From Dendrobium chrysotoxum (taxonomy: Eukaryota > Streptophyta > Magnoliopsida > Asparagales > Orchidaceae): a stretch of DNA of 64,000 bases. Shown here piece by piece: positions 47,603 through 59,448 of the stretch (position 1 is the first letter of the stretch; the number at the start of each line of letters is the position of its first letter). A program made the position numbers and the translations under genes. The stretch spans positions 25,076,520 through 25,140,519 of the forward strand of contig CM034310.1 of assembly GCA_019925795.1 (NCBI GenBank), in the 5' to 3' direction. The notes under the pieces are model-generated. The model was not told the DNA's origin. It saw nothing but the letters and a program-made list of their open reading frames with translations, and did not search any database.

Positions 47603-49425
47603 TGAAAGTTCAAGTGAGATTGTTAAACCTTATTGAACTGCCCAAGGCACACTGGGGTGGGGGGTGATTTGGTTATTTAAAAATTTTCTCGATGTAACCT
47701 TTTTTATTATTTGAACAAATCACAAACATAAGCGAAAGAACTTAATAATAAAAAATGTAATGATGCACTTTTTGATTTTTATAATAAATATCAATGACAA
47801 AATAATTTTATTTATTTTATTTTTTTAATTTTTAATTTTCTTTTTCCAATAAGAATCAAACCAAAAACATAACTTGATAATCAACACAAAGATTTGTAAG
47901 AAAAATAAATGTGCAAGAAAATAAAATTGCTAGAAAAATAAAAGGGTGAAAAGTAAAGTAGAATAGGCATACCAGATTTTATAGTGATTCGATTAAAACT
48001 TGACCTATGTCCACTCCCTAAAGTCCTCCTCTCCAGGTATTGTACTAAACCTTTAATATCTCTTCTTTAGCCCCTACAGCAAGGCGGAGAAGCCCTTATA
48101 ATAATCTCTTCCACCGATCCAGTGCAGTAGGGTACCAGAATCCTTTTTACTCTCCTAGTGAGGCAGAGAACCTTGAAGCTTCTTCACTCACCTAGTGAAG
48201 GCAGCGAACCTAGAATCCTTTTTCACCCTCCTAGTGAAGGCAAAGAACCTCAATCTTCAGCCTTGAAGCCTTTCTCCTCAGAGCTACCCAAGAGACTAGC
48301 AAAAACACTTGGATGAATCACGACAAAAGCTTGCCTGGAGCAACCGCATGAATCTCCCCTCACACCACTTCTTTCTCTTACACAACTTCTCCTTCTCCCT
48401 TTTCAAGCTCTTAGACCTTACAAAGCTCTCTAACAAAATTCCTTCAACAGCTAAAGACTTCTTAAGAGTCTAATAAGAAAGTTTTTATACAAGGCTTCAA
48501 AAAAACCAAAATTTTAATTCAACCAAAATTGTTTGTATAGTATGATCGAGGATCGTCCAGCATGATTCATTCAAAAATTCATTTTGTCTAGTATGGTTTG
48601 AACAATTTTAATACAATATGTTCAAGTTTTTCATACCAATCGTATAGCACGATCTTTGGATCGTACAATACGTTAGTTCAATATTCTTCAGATCATCTCT
48701 GCCATTTATATAATATGCTTTACATCGTACTGTACGATTAGTTCAAAAATTAAGATTTCATCCAGGATGATCACCGAGGCGATTGAAAATTATCTCCCCA
48801 ATCGTCTAGGATGATTGACGTCATATTATATAATTTATAATATTAATTAAATCTTGATTTGATTGACTAATCATGAGGATTAATTTAAGTATATTTTCAA
48901 ATATCGTGTAGCACGATCTGAATCGTATGGTACAATCAGTTCAAATTTTGAAAACTTAAATACTTACCTTAATCTAATTAGTGGCTAGGGTTTTCAAATT
49001 AAATTAATCATCTAGTATGATTTAGTTCGTACATTATGATTAGTTTAAAAATATTAATTATATAATTAACCATTTTAAATATTTTTTTAGATACCTGATC
49101 ATATAGTACAATCCAGATCATACAGTATGATTAGTTCAGAAAACTTTGATCTTTAAATTTCTCACTCCCCTATGTGTATGCATGATCACCAAGTTAGCAT
49201 ATATCTTTTACAGGACTTTGACTCAAGATATATAAAATATAGACTCTTATAAAATATTTTTCTATTCTATCCAATCTTGAGCCTTGAAACTTCTTGCATG
49301 ATATATGACATACCTGAAATGTTAGTATATAAAATAGACATACAATATAAATGTTAGGAGAAATCAAAAGACAACCAATAATATTTATTGTTATCAAAAT
49401 CACAAGCTTGGGATCCCAAATTACA
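47603..49425 (-). repeat. Solo LTR related to the copia element at 59-64 kb
   Basis: Runs from TGAAAGTTCAAGTGAGATTG to about ATTACA on +. It shares, in order with the 59449-60951 LTR, the block GACCTA..GTC.ACTC.., ATTG.ACTAAACCTTTA, GGCGGAGAAGCC, CTTGACTCAAGA near 49210 and GAAATGTTAGTATA near 49317. TATAAAAAC on the minus strand (48481-48490) is a probable promoter. The U3 part (48530-49140) carries a motif array. No internal region and no clear target duplication. 49426-50500 holds nothing else recognised before the next gene. Confidence 0.75.
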
Positions 49426-50425
49426 GCATGTATGACATGCATTTACCTATAATAGATATGCATATTTCCTGAACTAAAATAGATATAACTGTTCTTAATG
49501 AATGAGTATAGAAAATGATAGAGTTTATTGACCCCTTATATATGTTTACTTGGTTAATTATCAGTGCTCTAGTTGTACTGATATTTATTGATTATATGAT
49601 ATATTAATATTTCATTAATTGTTACATGCTTTTACATTTATATCTTTATACTGATAGTGATTAAATAATTACATGCATATTGTTCATATTACCTTGCATT
49701 AGTTTTAGTTATAGGTTTGGTAACCTACTGAGCTCTCATCTCACTCTATGATTTTATATATTTTTTAGGAAGGGGCTAGGATCTAGTGGAGTGAGAACAG
49801 ATCTGAGATTTAGGTTTTATTTTGTTTCTGCATTTCCTTTAGTTTTATTCTTTTTTATTCAAGAGCTAAAAGATAAACTGATAAATGAATGGATTGAACT
49901 CTTGGCTATTATATATGAATTTTGGGGAATGAATATATAATTCTATTTTGATGTATATAATTTTTAATTGTTATCATTGGATTGATTTATATAGGTAGAT
50001 TCATAGAGATCTAGTTGGTTAATGAAGAGATTAAAATAGAAATTTTTTCTAAAAATTGATCTTGAAGTGTTACCGTCCATTAGTTATAATAGTAGTATTA
50101 GTATATGTATTCGGTAATAGTAATTAGTAACAAAAATCACTGTTCATATAATATCGATAACATTAATCAGTATCAATAATCATTAGTCAATATCAATAAT
50201 CAGTTATCAGTATTTTTTATCAAATATTCAAATGAGAATATTTTGTTTTTGCTCCTGCCCTTATGACTCCCATTTAGTAAATCAATAAATTTTAAAAATA
50301 TCACATGAGATTATTATACTATATATATCTAATATTACTTCATATATATCTGATATTAACCAATAAAAATACCCTCAACTATAATAAAAATATATGCTCC
50401 AACAAAAATATCGGCCCGTGCAACG

Positions 50426-50431
50426 CACGTG
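50426..50431 (+). promoter_or_regulatory. G-box CACGTG upstream of the pseudouridine synthase-like gene
   Basis: CACGTG lies 80 bases before the ATG, within the palindromic GTGCAACGCAC. bZIP and bHLH factors bind this core in many plant promoters; its use here is inferred. Confidence 0.4.
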
Positions 50432-50510
50432 CTTTCGTCGTCGCCAGTATCATCCACCTAAAGCAGGACAATCCGAACACCGCGACCCAATCGCGTAAAA
50501 AAGTTGAGTA

Positions 50511-53500
50511 ATGCTCGCTTCCTGCGTCGCCGCCTCCATCTCGTCCGCCTTCGTTTATCCGGCGTTCTGGGCAGCGGGCCGGCGAACCCTATCGGCCCCC
50601 ACATCTTCCGCTCTCCGAAACTGCCGCCGCCGCAGCAGGAAGAAGGACCACTGGTGGGCTCCAAAGGCAAAGATCGTTCTTCCCCGTGCCTCGGAAGCTA
50701 ATGTCATTCCCACAGAAAGAAGAGCTTCGGCTGATGGGTACTAGAGTCGATTTCTAATTGCTTTCTTTACACAGAGTTTTAGTCGTTCTAGCCTCATGGG
50801 TTTCCATCCGTACTAGATTTGCTCCGTGCTGCTTTTTTGTTAGTTTATTTATAAAACTATGTGTTTCATTTTCAACATCGATGAATTTTTTGCATGCTGT
50901 TTTATGATTGATTTCTTCTTCATAGAATGAGTACTTTATAGTAGACAAACGGCACTTCGACGGATGTGCCGGCAAATCCCATAGAAATTTTGGAAGATAA
51001 CCGAAAATTGAGCAAACAGGGGAGAAGAGGACTTAGAAAGTAAGAAGGTGTGTAATATATTTTTATGCCTTAAGAGAAAAACCAGTGTTGAATGTATCCT
51101 ACCCTTCCCATGATTACAGAACATCACTAAGGCCTAGTTTGATTGGGCGTTTTTGGTGCTTATTACTTTTTAAAACTGTAAAATTTATTTTTCTTTACTG
51201 TTTGGTTCGTCAAACCTCGTTCCAAATAACACCATTCTTTTCATTTTTCTGCTGTTTTGAAAAAGCTTTTTATATATGCTTCTCCGTTAGAAAACTCCTT
51301 TCTCTGAACCGTTGTTTCTTAAAACTATCTTTTACAAAAGCACCAAATAACCAAACGAAGCCTAACTCTTATCTTACGCCAAATGGAAGCATCCTGCGGA
51401 TGGCTAATTACCATCCCAATCATGCTTGGACACTTGTATCTATGCTGATTAACTATAAATGCATAGCTTCTTTGTTCCCCAAAGAAGTTGGGAAGTTGCT
51501 GCAGGAGCTTGCTAGGGAAGATACTTATGGCAAGAAACTCATGGTGGCAGCTCGATGGAGAAGGGATTGACAGGACAAGTGGCTAGGAATTCATGGCGGG
51601 AGCTCGCTGGTAAAGGCATCGATAAGGACAACAGGCGTTGACGAGGAAATCGTGGCGGAGCTTGTTGGAAGAGGCATGGGTGGCACTAGCGGTGAGGAAG
51701 TTGTAGCGGGAGTTTGTTAGATTAGGCATCGACCAGACCAGTTGAAGAAGGGAAAGGAATTCACAAGACTTGCGGTTGATCTTGAACCAAGATTTTTATT
51801 TCTTTTTAATCCCGAACCAGGATTATCTTAAAGCGAAATAGAATTTAGTGTTTTTAATCGAGTCAGCTTGTGAGCGAAAAAATCAATTCTTGTCAAGCTT
51901 GAACTCAAGCTCATTCACTATACGAGTTGTAATTTGAGCTCAAGCTCAAGTTCGAGTTTACTACTTGATAAGCTCAACTCATAAGCTTGTTTATGGTGTC
52001 ATTCTGATAGAGGATGGAATGATGTGTCAAGGTTTAAAATTGTGCAGTTGGGTATTGAGGCGTTTTTTCGTTTGTAAGGCGAGGTTTAAGCCTCAAAATC
52101 TAAAAATTGCATATAGTAAAAATAAATGATAAAAGTGATTTTTATATAATACTCAAATAATATGTTAAAGGATGACATATTAACTTACTATTAAACTATG
52201 AAGTAATAATTTTACATACATATGAAACAAAAAATTGCACAAGATGTTAAGTGATAAGTAATAAATTATATGAAATAGAATTGAAATCCAAATATTACAG
52301 AAGCAAAACAACATAAAATATATGAATTGCATAAAAGTACAATATAACATCAAGTTAAGCTCTAAATTTCTTCTTTCTCAGTTATCTACTCATCCATATT
52401 TAATTCCTAAAGAAAGCTAAAATAATTGACAACAACTCAGAAATCTATACTGTCATTACTAAGGGGATTTTTATTTGAGTCGTTGTCATAACAAATTGGT
52501 CTCTCCTCTGCTTCATCCTGTAGGGTCTAATATCTCCCAATGTGCTTCTTCTTATTTATTTCAGTTATCTTCCTCTGTCATAAATGTTTGTCAAAGATAA
52601 GAATAATACTCTAAAAATTTTAGAGGAGATGGTGGTGGCGTGCAGCTTCAAGTGATCCACGGCGGCGGCTACGACGAAGGCGGTGGGTTGGAGGTCGACC
52701 CGTCGAGGTAGTTGTGAGGAAGTTGTTGCGTTTTGGGGGTGCAAGAAAGCATGATTTTTTAGGGCTTTTGTATAGGATTTAGGTAAGTTTTTAATTAAAA
52801 AAATACATAAATAGAGTGAGCGTATGCTTCATCACCAACGAGGCGAGGCGTGCTTGAAGGTGGGCCTCAACTAAGATGAGGCGTAAGCCTCATAAAAAAA
52901 AAGCTCAAGGCATTTTTCATTAGAATTGCACTGAGGCGGGCCTCATATTATGCAATTTTAAACAATGTGACTTGTTATAGCAACATTCAACCCATAGCAT
53001 GAGCTAAGTCCATTGGTTTTAGTTATCTATAACATAACAATGCAAGTATTCTTCACATGTGATGTTGGTCATCTTGGTGTGGTCATCGGACATGGGGTAA
53101 TTAGCGATATTGAATTGGAGTTGAGTGCCTAACTCAAGGCTTGCTAGAATTGGTTCATAAAGACTATTCCAATTAGAAGTTATTATTTTAGGAATGCCAT
53201 GATGACGACGGATTTTTTTATGAAGACTTGCTATTGTTGGGGTTGATAGTTGTGGTGGAAGTGGTATAAAGAGTGCATATTTGATGAATCGATCAACCAT
53301 AACTATTATATAGGTTTTACTTTTGGATGGTAGTAAAGGAATTATGATGTTTATGGCGAAGCTTAGGCTTCTTTGTGAATTCGTAGTGGTTGTAATATTC
53401 TTGTTAGAGCTTGAGTTCGTAAAATGTTGTGGGTGATCAGCATGAGTTTGTAAAATGTCTCTATAGATGAAAATGTCATCAAATAAAATAGTCACAAATT

Positions 53501-56500
53501 ATAATAGATAAGATTTGAGAATGTTTTTAGTAATGCTTTGGAAAGTAGATGGCATCTTACAAAAGGTTGAACGACATAACAATTAATTCATAATAGCCAT
53601 CGTGTTCTTGAAAGGTGGTTTTATGGATATTTTTGCCCACCATGTGAACTTGGTGATAACAACGTGTAAGTCAAGCTTAAAATAGATTGGATTACTAATT
53701 TGTTTAGCATTTCATCAATTGAGGGAAGAGGAAAATGATTAGAGATGGTGTTCTGGTTTAAGGCCCGATAGTATACATAGAATCTCTATGTTATGTTCTT
53801 TTTAACGAGTTGGATCGGAAATGAATAAGGACCAATGCTTGGTTGAGTTAAACTAGACAGCAACATTTCACCTACAAGTTTTTGGATATCATTTTTTTGA
53901 ATATGTGGGTATTGACATGGTCGAACATTATTTATTTTTGTTGTTGGTGTTAGGCGTATATGGTGATCCCTACTCAAGCTGGGGGAAGAGTGTTAGTTGC
54001 CTTGAATGGGTGTGAATACCAATGGAGGATGGGTAATAGGTGGTCAATGATAATGGGCGAAATGGAGGATGAGAGTCATGACCCAAGTGCTGGTCGACAG
54101 ATCGACTATAGATAAGAATGTCATCGAAATAAACGACAACAAACTTACCCATGAAGGGTTTCAACACTTGGTTTATGACTCTCATGAAAGTACTCGGGGC
54201 ATTACTCAACCCAATGCATGACCAACCACTCATAGAGACCAACCTTGGTCTTAAAAGCTGTCTTCCACTCATTCTCAGGACGAATCCTGATCTGGTGGTA
54301 TCCACTCTTATAATCGATTTTGGAGAATAAAGTGGCTCCAAACATCATATCCAACATATCATCCAGTCTAGGGATAGGAAAATGATACTTGACAGTGATT
54401 TTGTTGATAGCACGGCTATCAACACACATCCTCCATGTATCATCCTTCTTGGGGGTAAGAAGGGTGGGTACAACACAAGGACTCATACTCTCCTTGATGA
54501 AACCCCACTGTAGGAGTTCATCCACCTGCCTCTTGAGCTCAGCCTGCTCAGTTGGATTTATATGGTAATGAGGCAAGTTGGCGAGTGAAGCACCTGGGAC
54601 AAGGTTAATGGCATGATGTATATCCCTCAAAGGTGGTAACTAGTTAGGAAGGTCCTCAGAAAAAAATATTAGAAAAGCCCTGAAGGATGGGCTGGACCTC
54701 TTGAGGAATGGGCCTATCAGGCTCCTCAGTAACCTCACGATCCACTAAGGAATAAAGGGGTGCCTTGGGGCCATATAGGAATCAATAATCTTGGCAAATA
54801 CAAGGTTGAGCCCTTTATTAGGCTTCACAGTATTGGATTTAGGTTTATCCTTAAACTTTGGCTGACTAGGCAAGAGCTTGATATTCTTGCCACTATGTTC
54901 AAACACACAGATGTTTGCATGACCATAAATGTGGACATCGTTATTAAAAAGCCAGGGGTGACCCAAGATGACCTGGCCCACATCCATAACGAGGATTCAC
55001 ACCAAACATTCTCCTTATAATCAGAAAAGGAGATGGGTATGAGGCTTTATTCCTTCACCTCCATGGTAGTGGAGTTGACCCATGCTACCTTATATGAATT
55101 GAGGTGGGGAACAACTGACAAGGCAAGGCGGGTCACCATGCTGGAGGAGACATCTATTTAGATCCCAGAAGCTCTGCATCCCGTGCACCTCCCTTAGGGA
55201 ATTTCTGGTTTGGGAGCTTCATGCGGGGGTCTTGCTGGCCACTTTGGCCGTGATAAGAACATAGAGGTTGTAGAGTATCGTTTCTTCTGGCCCAGCCTGA
55301 AGAGAGATGTTGCTAAGTTGGTCAGTAGGTGCCACACCTGCCAACTGGCCCAGCAAAGGAAGCAAAATACTGGCCTGTATATACCTCTACCCATCCCTAG
55401 TTATCCTTGGCAGGATGTCAGTATAGATTTTGTCTAAGGCCTGGCGAAGGCTATTCATAAGAATGATGCCATTTGTGTCGTAGTAGATAGATTCTCCAAG
55501 ATGGCTCACTTCTTACCCTGTTCTAGGACATCCGATGCCTTAGCTTTTGCCAAGCTTTATTTTAATGAGGTGGTTAAACTACGTGGGTTACTCAAAACCA
55601 TCGTGTCTGACTGAGATGTCAAATTCACAAGTTATTTTTGAAAAACCTTATGGCTGAAAATGGGTACAAAACTTTAGTTCTTCATAGCTTTTCACCCCCA
55701 AATTGATGGCCAAACTGAAGTGATCAATAGGAGTTTAAGAAACCTTTTAAGGACCTTAGTTGGTGAGCATGCTAGAGATTGAGATTCCAAACTTCCTATT
55801 GCTGAATTTTCCTACAATAACTCGATGAACTGCACCACTGGCATGAGTCCTGCTGAGATTGTTTATGGATACAAACCTAGGCAACCTTCTTATCTCTATG
55901 TGTCCTAGGTATAGAGTATCTGAGTCTGCATCCACATTGCATCACATTTGCATGACTTAGATAAAGAAATTATAACCCGAATTGAACAAAATATTGCAAG
56001 CTACAAACTTTATGCGGATCTTCAAAAAAGGTTTAAAAACTTTGAGGTGGGTGATTCTGTGATGGTTCGGATTCGTCTGGAGCCGTTCCCAAAATGAACT
56101 GTTAAGAAATTGAATGCCAAAAGTGTTGGACCTTTCAAGGCGATAAAGTCAATGATAATGTTTACGTGTTGGATCTGCCTGTAGATTTTGGCATTAGTCC
56201 CTCCTTTAATATTGAGGATTTAGTAGCCTACGAGGGACCAAATTTTAACCCACCCAATCCACTACATTCTGAGCCTTGTATGATTCCACCTTGTGAGCAC
56301 CCTAGCCTACCTGCACTTCCCAATTTACCCAAATCACCCAATGCGGATAAGATTGACATGATCTTAAGTGATGAAATCATTTCCACAAAGGAAGACGGAC
56401 AGAGAAGATATCTAGTTAAGTGGAGAGGTAAGCCCGAAACTGAGAATACTTGGCTAGATCGTGAGTAGCTGCAAAAGATTGATCCAAATATGTTGGAGCT

Positions 56501-58327
56501 GTACGAGAGTTCACATGACACCTACTCGACGTGGTCGAGATCTCTCCCACCCCGGGAGAATAATGGGGACATCAATGCATGGAAGATTTATCATAGAAGG
56601 TGTTGTAGATCGACGACCATGATTGAGTCATTATATTATTAATTATTGTGTGTTGTATGTGATTTAATTTAGTTTGTGAACTTTTTCTTAATGAAGTACC
56701 CAACAGCTCATTAAGGTGAGCTCTTGATTTCCGCCTTGTATCTCTTCCCCTTTCCCTCCTTCTTCTTCCTCCCTAGCCGTCGGTTAGCCCCCCTCCTTTC
56801 CTCTCTTGGCCAGCCACCCCTTCCCCTTCCACCTCCCACGACAAGCCCACCACCACCACCTCCCCATCCAAGTCCCCAATCCAAAATTTCCAAATATGAA
56901 ATTTTGACCTTTGGGATTCCAATTGGACCCACTTGTCTCTTGGAATTTTGAATTCAGGAGTTACTCCTCTCCTTCTTTTCATTTTCAAAATTAGTTAGGA
57001 ATTGAAAAAGCCACAACCCCTTCCCTTTCCCCATGGTTGGCCCGCTCTTCGAACTCTCCATGTTAATTAATGGGAAGTTGACCCATTAATTGCAAAGTTC
57101 ACTTTAACTTTTTCTCCTTTTCAAAACTACTTTTTCATTTTCCAACCCCACTCTCTTCCATTCCCCTAAGCCCCACCACTCTAATTAACCTCACACTATT
57201 CCTAATCTTTCCCAAATAGCAAAAACCATGGCCTTCCTCCTCCTTCCAGATTTCGGCCAGCATCTCTTCTTCTCCACTGTGAAGCAAGACACAAGGAAGG
57301 CACTACGGAGCAACCCTTTGAAGATCAACCGATCGAGACCACACCACATCTAAAGGAAGCTTCCCTGCGACGCAAATAGCTAAGTCTTTTTATTCTTACT
57401 TTATACACTTAAGTAGATATCTTTGAAGTCCAATTCTCAGAGCCATATATACAGGCTCCACCACATGACTAGACACAAATGCCCTTGGGCTTACAATATA
57501 ACATTAAGGAAAAGTTCACAAATGCCCTTGGGCTTACAACATAACATTAAGGAAAAATTCACAAACTAAATTAAATCACATACAACACACAAAACAACTA
57601 ATAATATAACGACTCAATCGTGGCCGTCGATCCACGGCCCCTTCTATGATAAACCTTCCATGCATTGATATACCCATCAAATCCTCAATTTGAAAAGATA
57701 AAATATTTTTGTGACTAGAGGCATGTTTTAAGAAGAATCAAAGTTTTTTTTTTTTTTTTTTCAGATTCAAGAAGAATCAAAGTTAAATAATATTATTCCT
57801 TAAAATGGTGGCGATCTCACAAGGTCAGTAATTTTGACTGCGGAATGAATCTACCTGGTATATCATTTGATAGACATAATGCCATTTAAAAGGGACTGCA
57901 AACTCGATAGAGCTGCTAAACAGATTGAGCGGTTATATTTTGGATTCTTATGATTTTGTGTTTGGCTACTATTTTCTGGTTTTCCTCTTCTGCTCACTAC
58001 AATTTTATGTAGTACTCATACATTTCTTTTATTGAGATAGTATGAATACTTGTAGCTCGCAAATAGTTCTTTGCATATTAGAAAAGTATGTATTGCAAAA
58101 TTTGTTGGGAGGGAGGTTTTATGCAGTTTATTTTGTTATTAGTAATCTGTTAGCCTCCATGTCGACGAGATCATCCATTTTATTATTTCATTGCACAGGT
58201 TTGCAGAATACAGTCGTTTACTTCCATGTCCCTCGCACAATATGGTACCTAGAATTGAGCACCTTGTAGTTCCTGAAGATGGAAATGTTCTTGATTATAT
58301 CAGCAAATCTTTGCGTCTCCCTTCTAA
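50511..58327 (+). CDS. Chloroplast RNA pseudouridine synthase 6-like, first two exons
   Basis: Exon 1, 50511-50737, starts ATGCTCGCTTCC and encodes a Ser/Ala/Arg-rich leader typical of a chloroplast transit peptide. Its GGGTACTAG end supplies a GT donor in phase 2. Exon 2, 58199-58327, has acceptor TTGCACAG, keeps the frame and reads GFAEYSRLLPCPSH, then RIEHLVVPEDGNVLDYISKS, ending at donor GTAAGC. These words match my recollection of the N-terminal part of plant RNA pseudouridine synthase 6, which converts uridine to pseudouridine in organelle RNA. The catalytic exons are not in the window; they should follow beyond 64 kb, after the copia insertion in intron 2. Intron 1 is 7461 bases of mostly transposon. 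Assignment rests on about 40 residues of exon 2. Confidence 0.72.
51131..51362. mobile_element. Tourist-like MITE
   Basis: 232 bases with inverted ends GGCCTAGTTTGATTGGGCG and CCAAACGAAGCC, flanked by TAA on both sides (51128-51130 and 51363-51365). The ends and the TAA target are typical of PIF/Harbinger-derived MITEs. Confidence 0.8.
51363..52029. other. Intron DNA with GAGCTC-rich and repeated GAAG/GGCATC words
   Basis: 51480-51780 shows imperfect repetition around GGAGCTTGCTGG and AAGGCATCGA, without a clear period. 51870-51990 has inverted GAGCTCAAGC/AAGCTTGA words like the small element at 37.6 kb. No gene recognised. Confidence 0.4.
52030..52964. mobile_element. Non-autonomous hAT derivative related to the 9.7-12.2 kb element
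   Basis: Ends AGGTTTAAAATTGTGCA and TGCAATTTTAAACA are inverted. Flanks ATGTGTCA (52022-52029) and ATGTGACT (52965-52972) look like a decayed 8-bp duplication. GAGGCG and CGTAAGCCTC words lie inside both ends. The right part (52640-52790: CGGCGG-rich, then AGGGCTTTTGTATAGGATTT) resembles the leader of the hAT gene at 11.8-12.0 kb. It is a deletion derivative lacking transposase. Confidence 0.65.
53019..53985 (-). pseudogene. Ty3/gypsy pol fragment A (RT start joined to integrase)
   Basis: The minus strand reads an RT entry block (DHHIRLTPTTKINNVRPCQY, PHIQKNDIQKLVGEMLLSSL) at 53977-53786, scattered RT and RNase H scraps, then integrase core KTYIIVMVDRFIKYALFIPL and HGIPKIITSNWNS at 53300-53150. 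Asp of the usual SD is replaced (TSN). Most of RNase H is missing, so an internal deletion joined RT to integrase. Many stops. Confidence 0.7.
53986..55160 (-). pseudogene. Chromovirus pol fragment B (protease and reverse transcriptase)
   Basis: Minus strand: protease region (SYKVAWVNSTTMEVKE near 55090; GQVILGHPWLFNNDVHIYG, 54980-54925), then reverse transcriptase (KRQVDELLQWGFIKESMSPC, RMCVDSRAINKITVKYHFPI, SKIDYKSGYHQIRIRP, 54550-54250) and the catalytic YFDDILIYS near 54130-54105. A frameshift near 54210 and stops elsewhere. It points away from the integrase fragment that starts about 5 bases further right. Confidence 0.8.
55165..56470 (+). pseudogene. Chromovirus pol fragment C (integrase with chromodomain)
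   Basis: Plus strand: integrase zinc region (LAGHFG, CHTCQ, 55225-55345), core with VVVDRFSKMAHF (55475-55510), a degraded VSD motif, HPQIDGQTEVINRS (55695-55735), then GDSVMVR near 56055 and a chromodomain (EIISTKEDGQRRYLVKWRGK, ETENTWLD, 56370-56460). The chromodomain normally reads histone marks and steers insertion. Stops at 55435, 55615, 55650, 55905 and others. Same lineage as fragment B. Confidence 0.85.
56570..57425 (+). repeat. Probable 3' LTR of the chromovirus
   Basis: Follows a purine-rich CGGGAGAATAATGGGGA (56554-56570). It contains ATGCATGGAAGATTTATCATAG, ATGATTGAGTCATTATATTA, and a long Pro/Ser-type CT-rich leader (56735-56880, 57130-57270). A second copy lies inverted downstream. 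The right boundary is approximate. Confidence 0.55.
57440..57680 (-). repeat. Inverted copy of the chromovirus LTR start
   Basis: Read on the minus strand from about 57680 it gives ATGCATGGAAGGTTTATCATAG, ACGATTGAGTCGTTATATTA and TGTATGTGATTTAATTTAG, matching 56575-56690. It contains a 45-bp direct duplication (two ACAAATGCCCTTGGGCTTAC copies at 57475 and 57520). Intron DNA from 57690 to 58198 shows nothing further. Confidence 0.7.
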
Positions 58328-59270
58328 GTAAGCATGCATATGTCTTATATTTGTAAATTGCTATATTTTTCAAATCAATGACTATTTACATTTTTTATTT
58401 CATGCTATAAGTAACAGCAGAAGCCATGTCTGCTACTCATTTCTGAATCAGCTTACAAACACATGAGGATACTCTTCTGAAAAATTGAAGAATATAAGTT
58501 CTTCTGTTTTTAAAAATGTTGCTAAATTTGGATTTCAATATATTGGTGTAATTTTCTCCTCTTTCTTCTATTGGTTATGGATCTCCAATGCTCCCTCCAC
58601 ACTACCACCCAACACCCGCATACTGACACACCCCACCAAAGAAAGATGTCTATCCTATTATTTTCTGTATTTAAGGTCCTTTTGCCAGAAAACGGAAATG
58701 CTTCAAAGTTGAAGATTAAGCGTTGAGATATGATCTCTCTTTGTTCATTGTCGTGGAATGAGCAAAGAAGAAGACCATTCAAATATGGATATTAATGAAA
58801 AGAAATTCCTGTCAATTTGGGGGATTTTACTCTTTTTAACTGTTTCCTATGAAATTAGTTGTTTAATGTTATTTTTCAGAGTATTCAGTAACGTAGGCCA
58901 GCCAACTATTTTCCATAAGATGGCATGAAACTGTTTTGTGTTAAAAACTTTTTTCTCTAACATCTTAAATGATGACACTAAAGCAAGAATTCGACAAAAT
59001 GTCATCAATATTTTGTTTTAATTTTTGGTGTCTATTTCCTTCCCTTTTTCATTGTGAAGTTCCCAATAAATATAGAGAATCATAGTTAAGCAGAGAATTT
59101 TATTGAATTCGTAAATCACACCAACCTATATTGAGAATAGTTAATTTATGAAAGCTCTCATTTAAGAACATCTTAATGCAAATTACAGGATATTGAGATA
59201 TCTAAAAAGGTATTTAGGAAAAGTTTTTTTCTTCACAAAATGAATAGATAACAGTATTGATATCTTCACT
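58328..59270 (+). other. Intron 2 of the pseudouridine synthase-like gene, no coding seen
   Basis: Begins GTAAGC. No further exon with similarity to pseudouridine synthases was found up to the transposon cluster. Confidence 0.5.
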
Positions 59271-59448
59271 CATGCTAACTAGGCTGGATCTATAGCTAAT
59301 CATAAATCACAAAGCAGGCAATTATTGCTATAAGTAGCGTTGAAGTTGAATTTAGGGCCATGATTAATGAAGTTTGTGAAGGAGTATGCTTCAATAGATT
59401 TTTAGAAGACCTAAATATCCACATTAAAGAATCATTGATAATGATATG
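59271..59448 (+). pseudogene. Ty1/copia RNase H scrap
   Basis: Plus-strand frame with ANxAGSI (Trp codon now TAG), then SSVEVEFRAMINEVCEGVCF and LNIHIKESLIMICD, matching the copia RNase H end where SSAEAEYRAM and a CDN motif are usual. It breaks off right after the CD, exactly where the next element inserted (59449). The rest may lie beyond 64 kb. Confidence 0.7.

Noticed and set aside
50404..50431. CCGTGCAACGCACG palindrome as a Helitron end
   Set aside because: No CTRR end, no hairpin at the right distance and no TC start were found.
56724..56951. Proline-rich ORF
   Set aside because: CT-rich LTR leader translated by chance; no stable family match.
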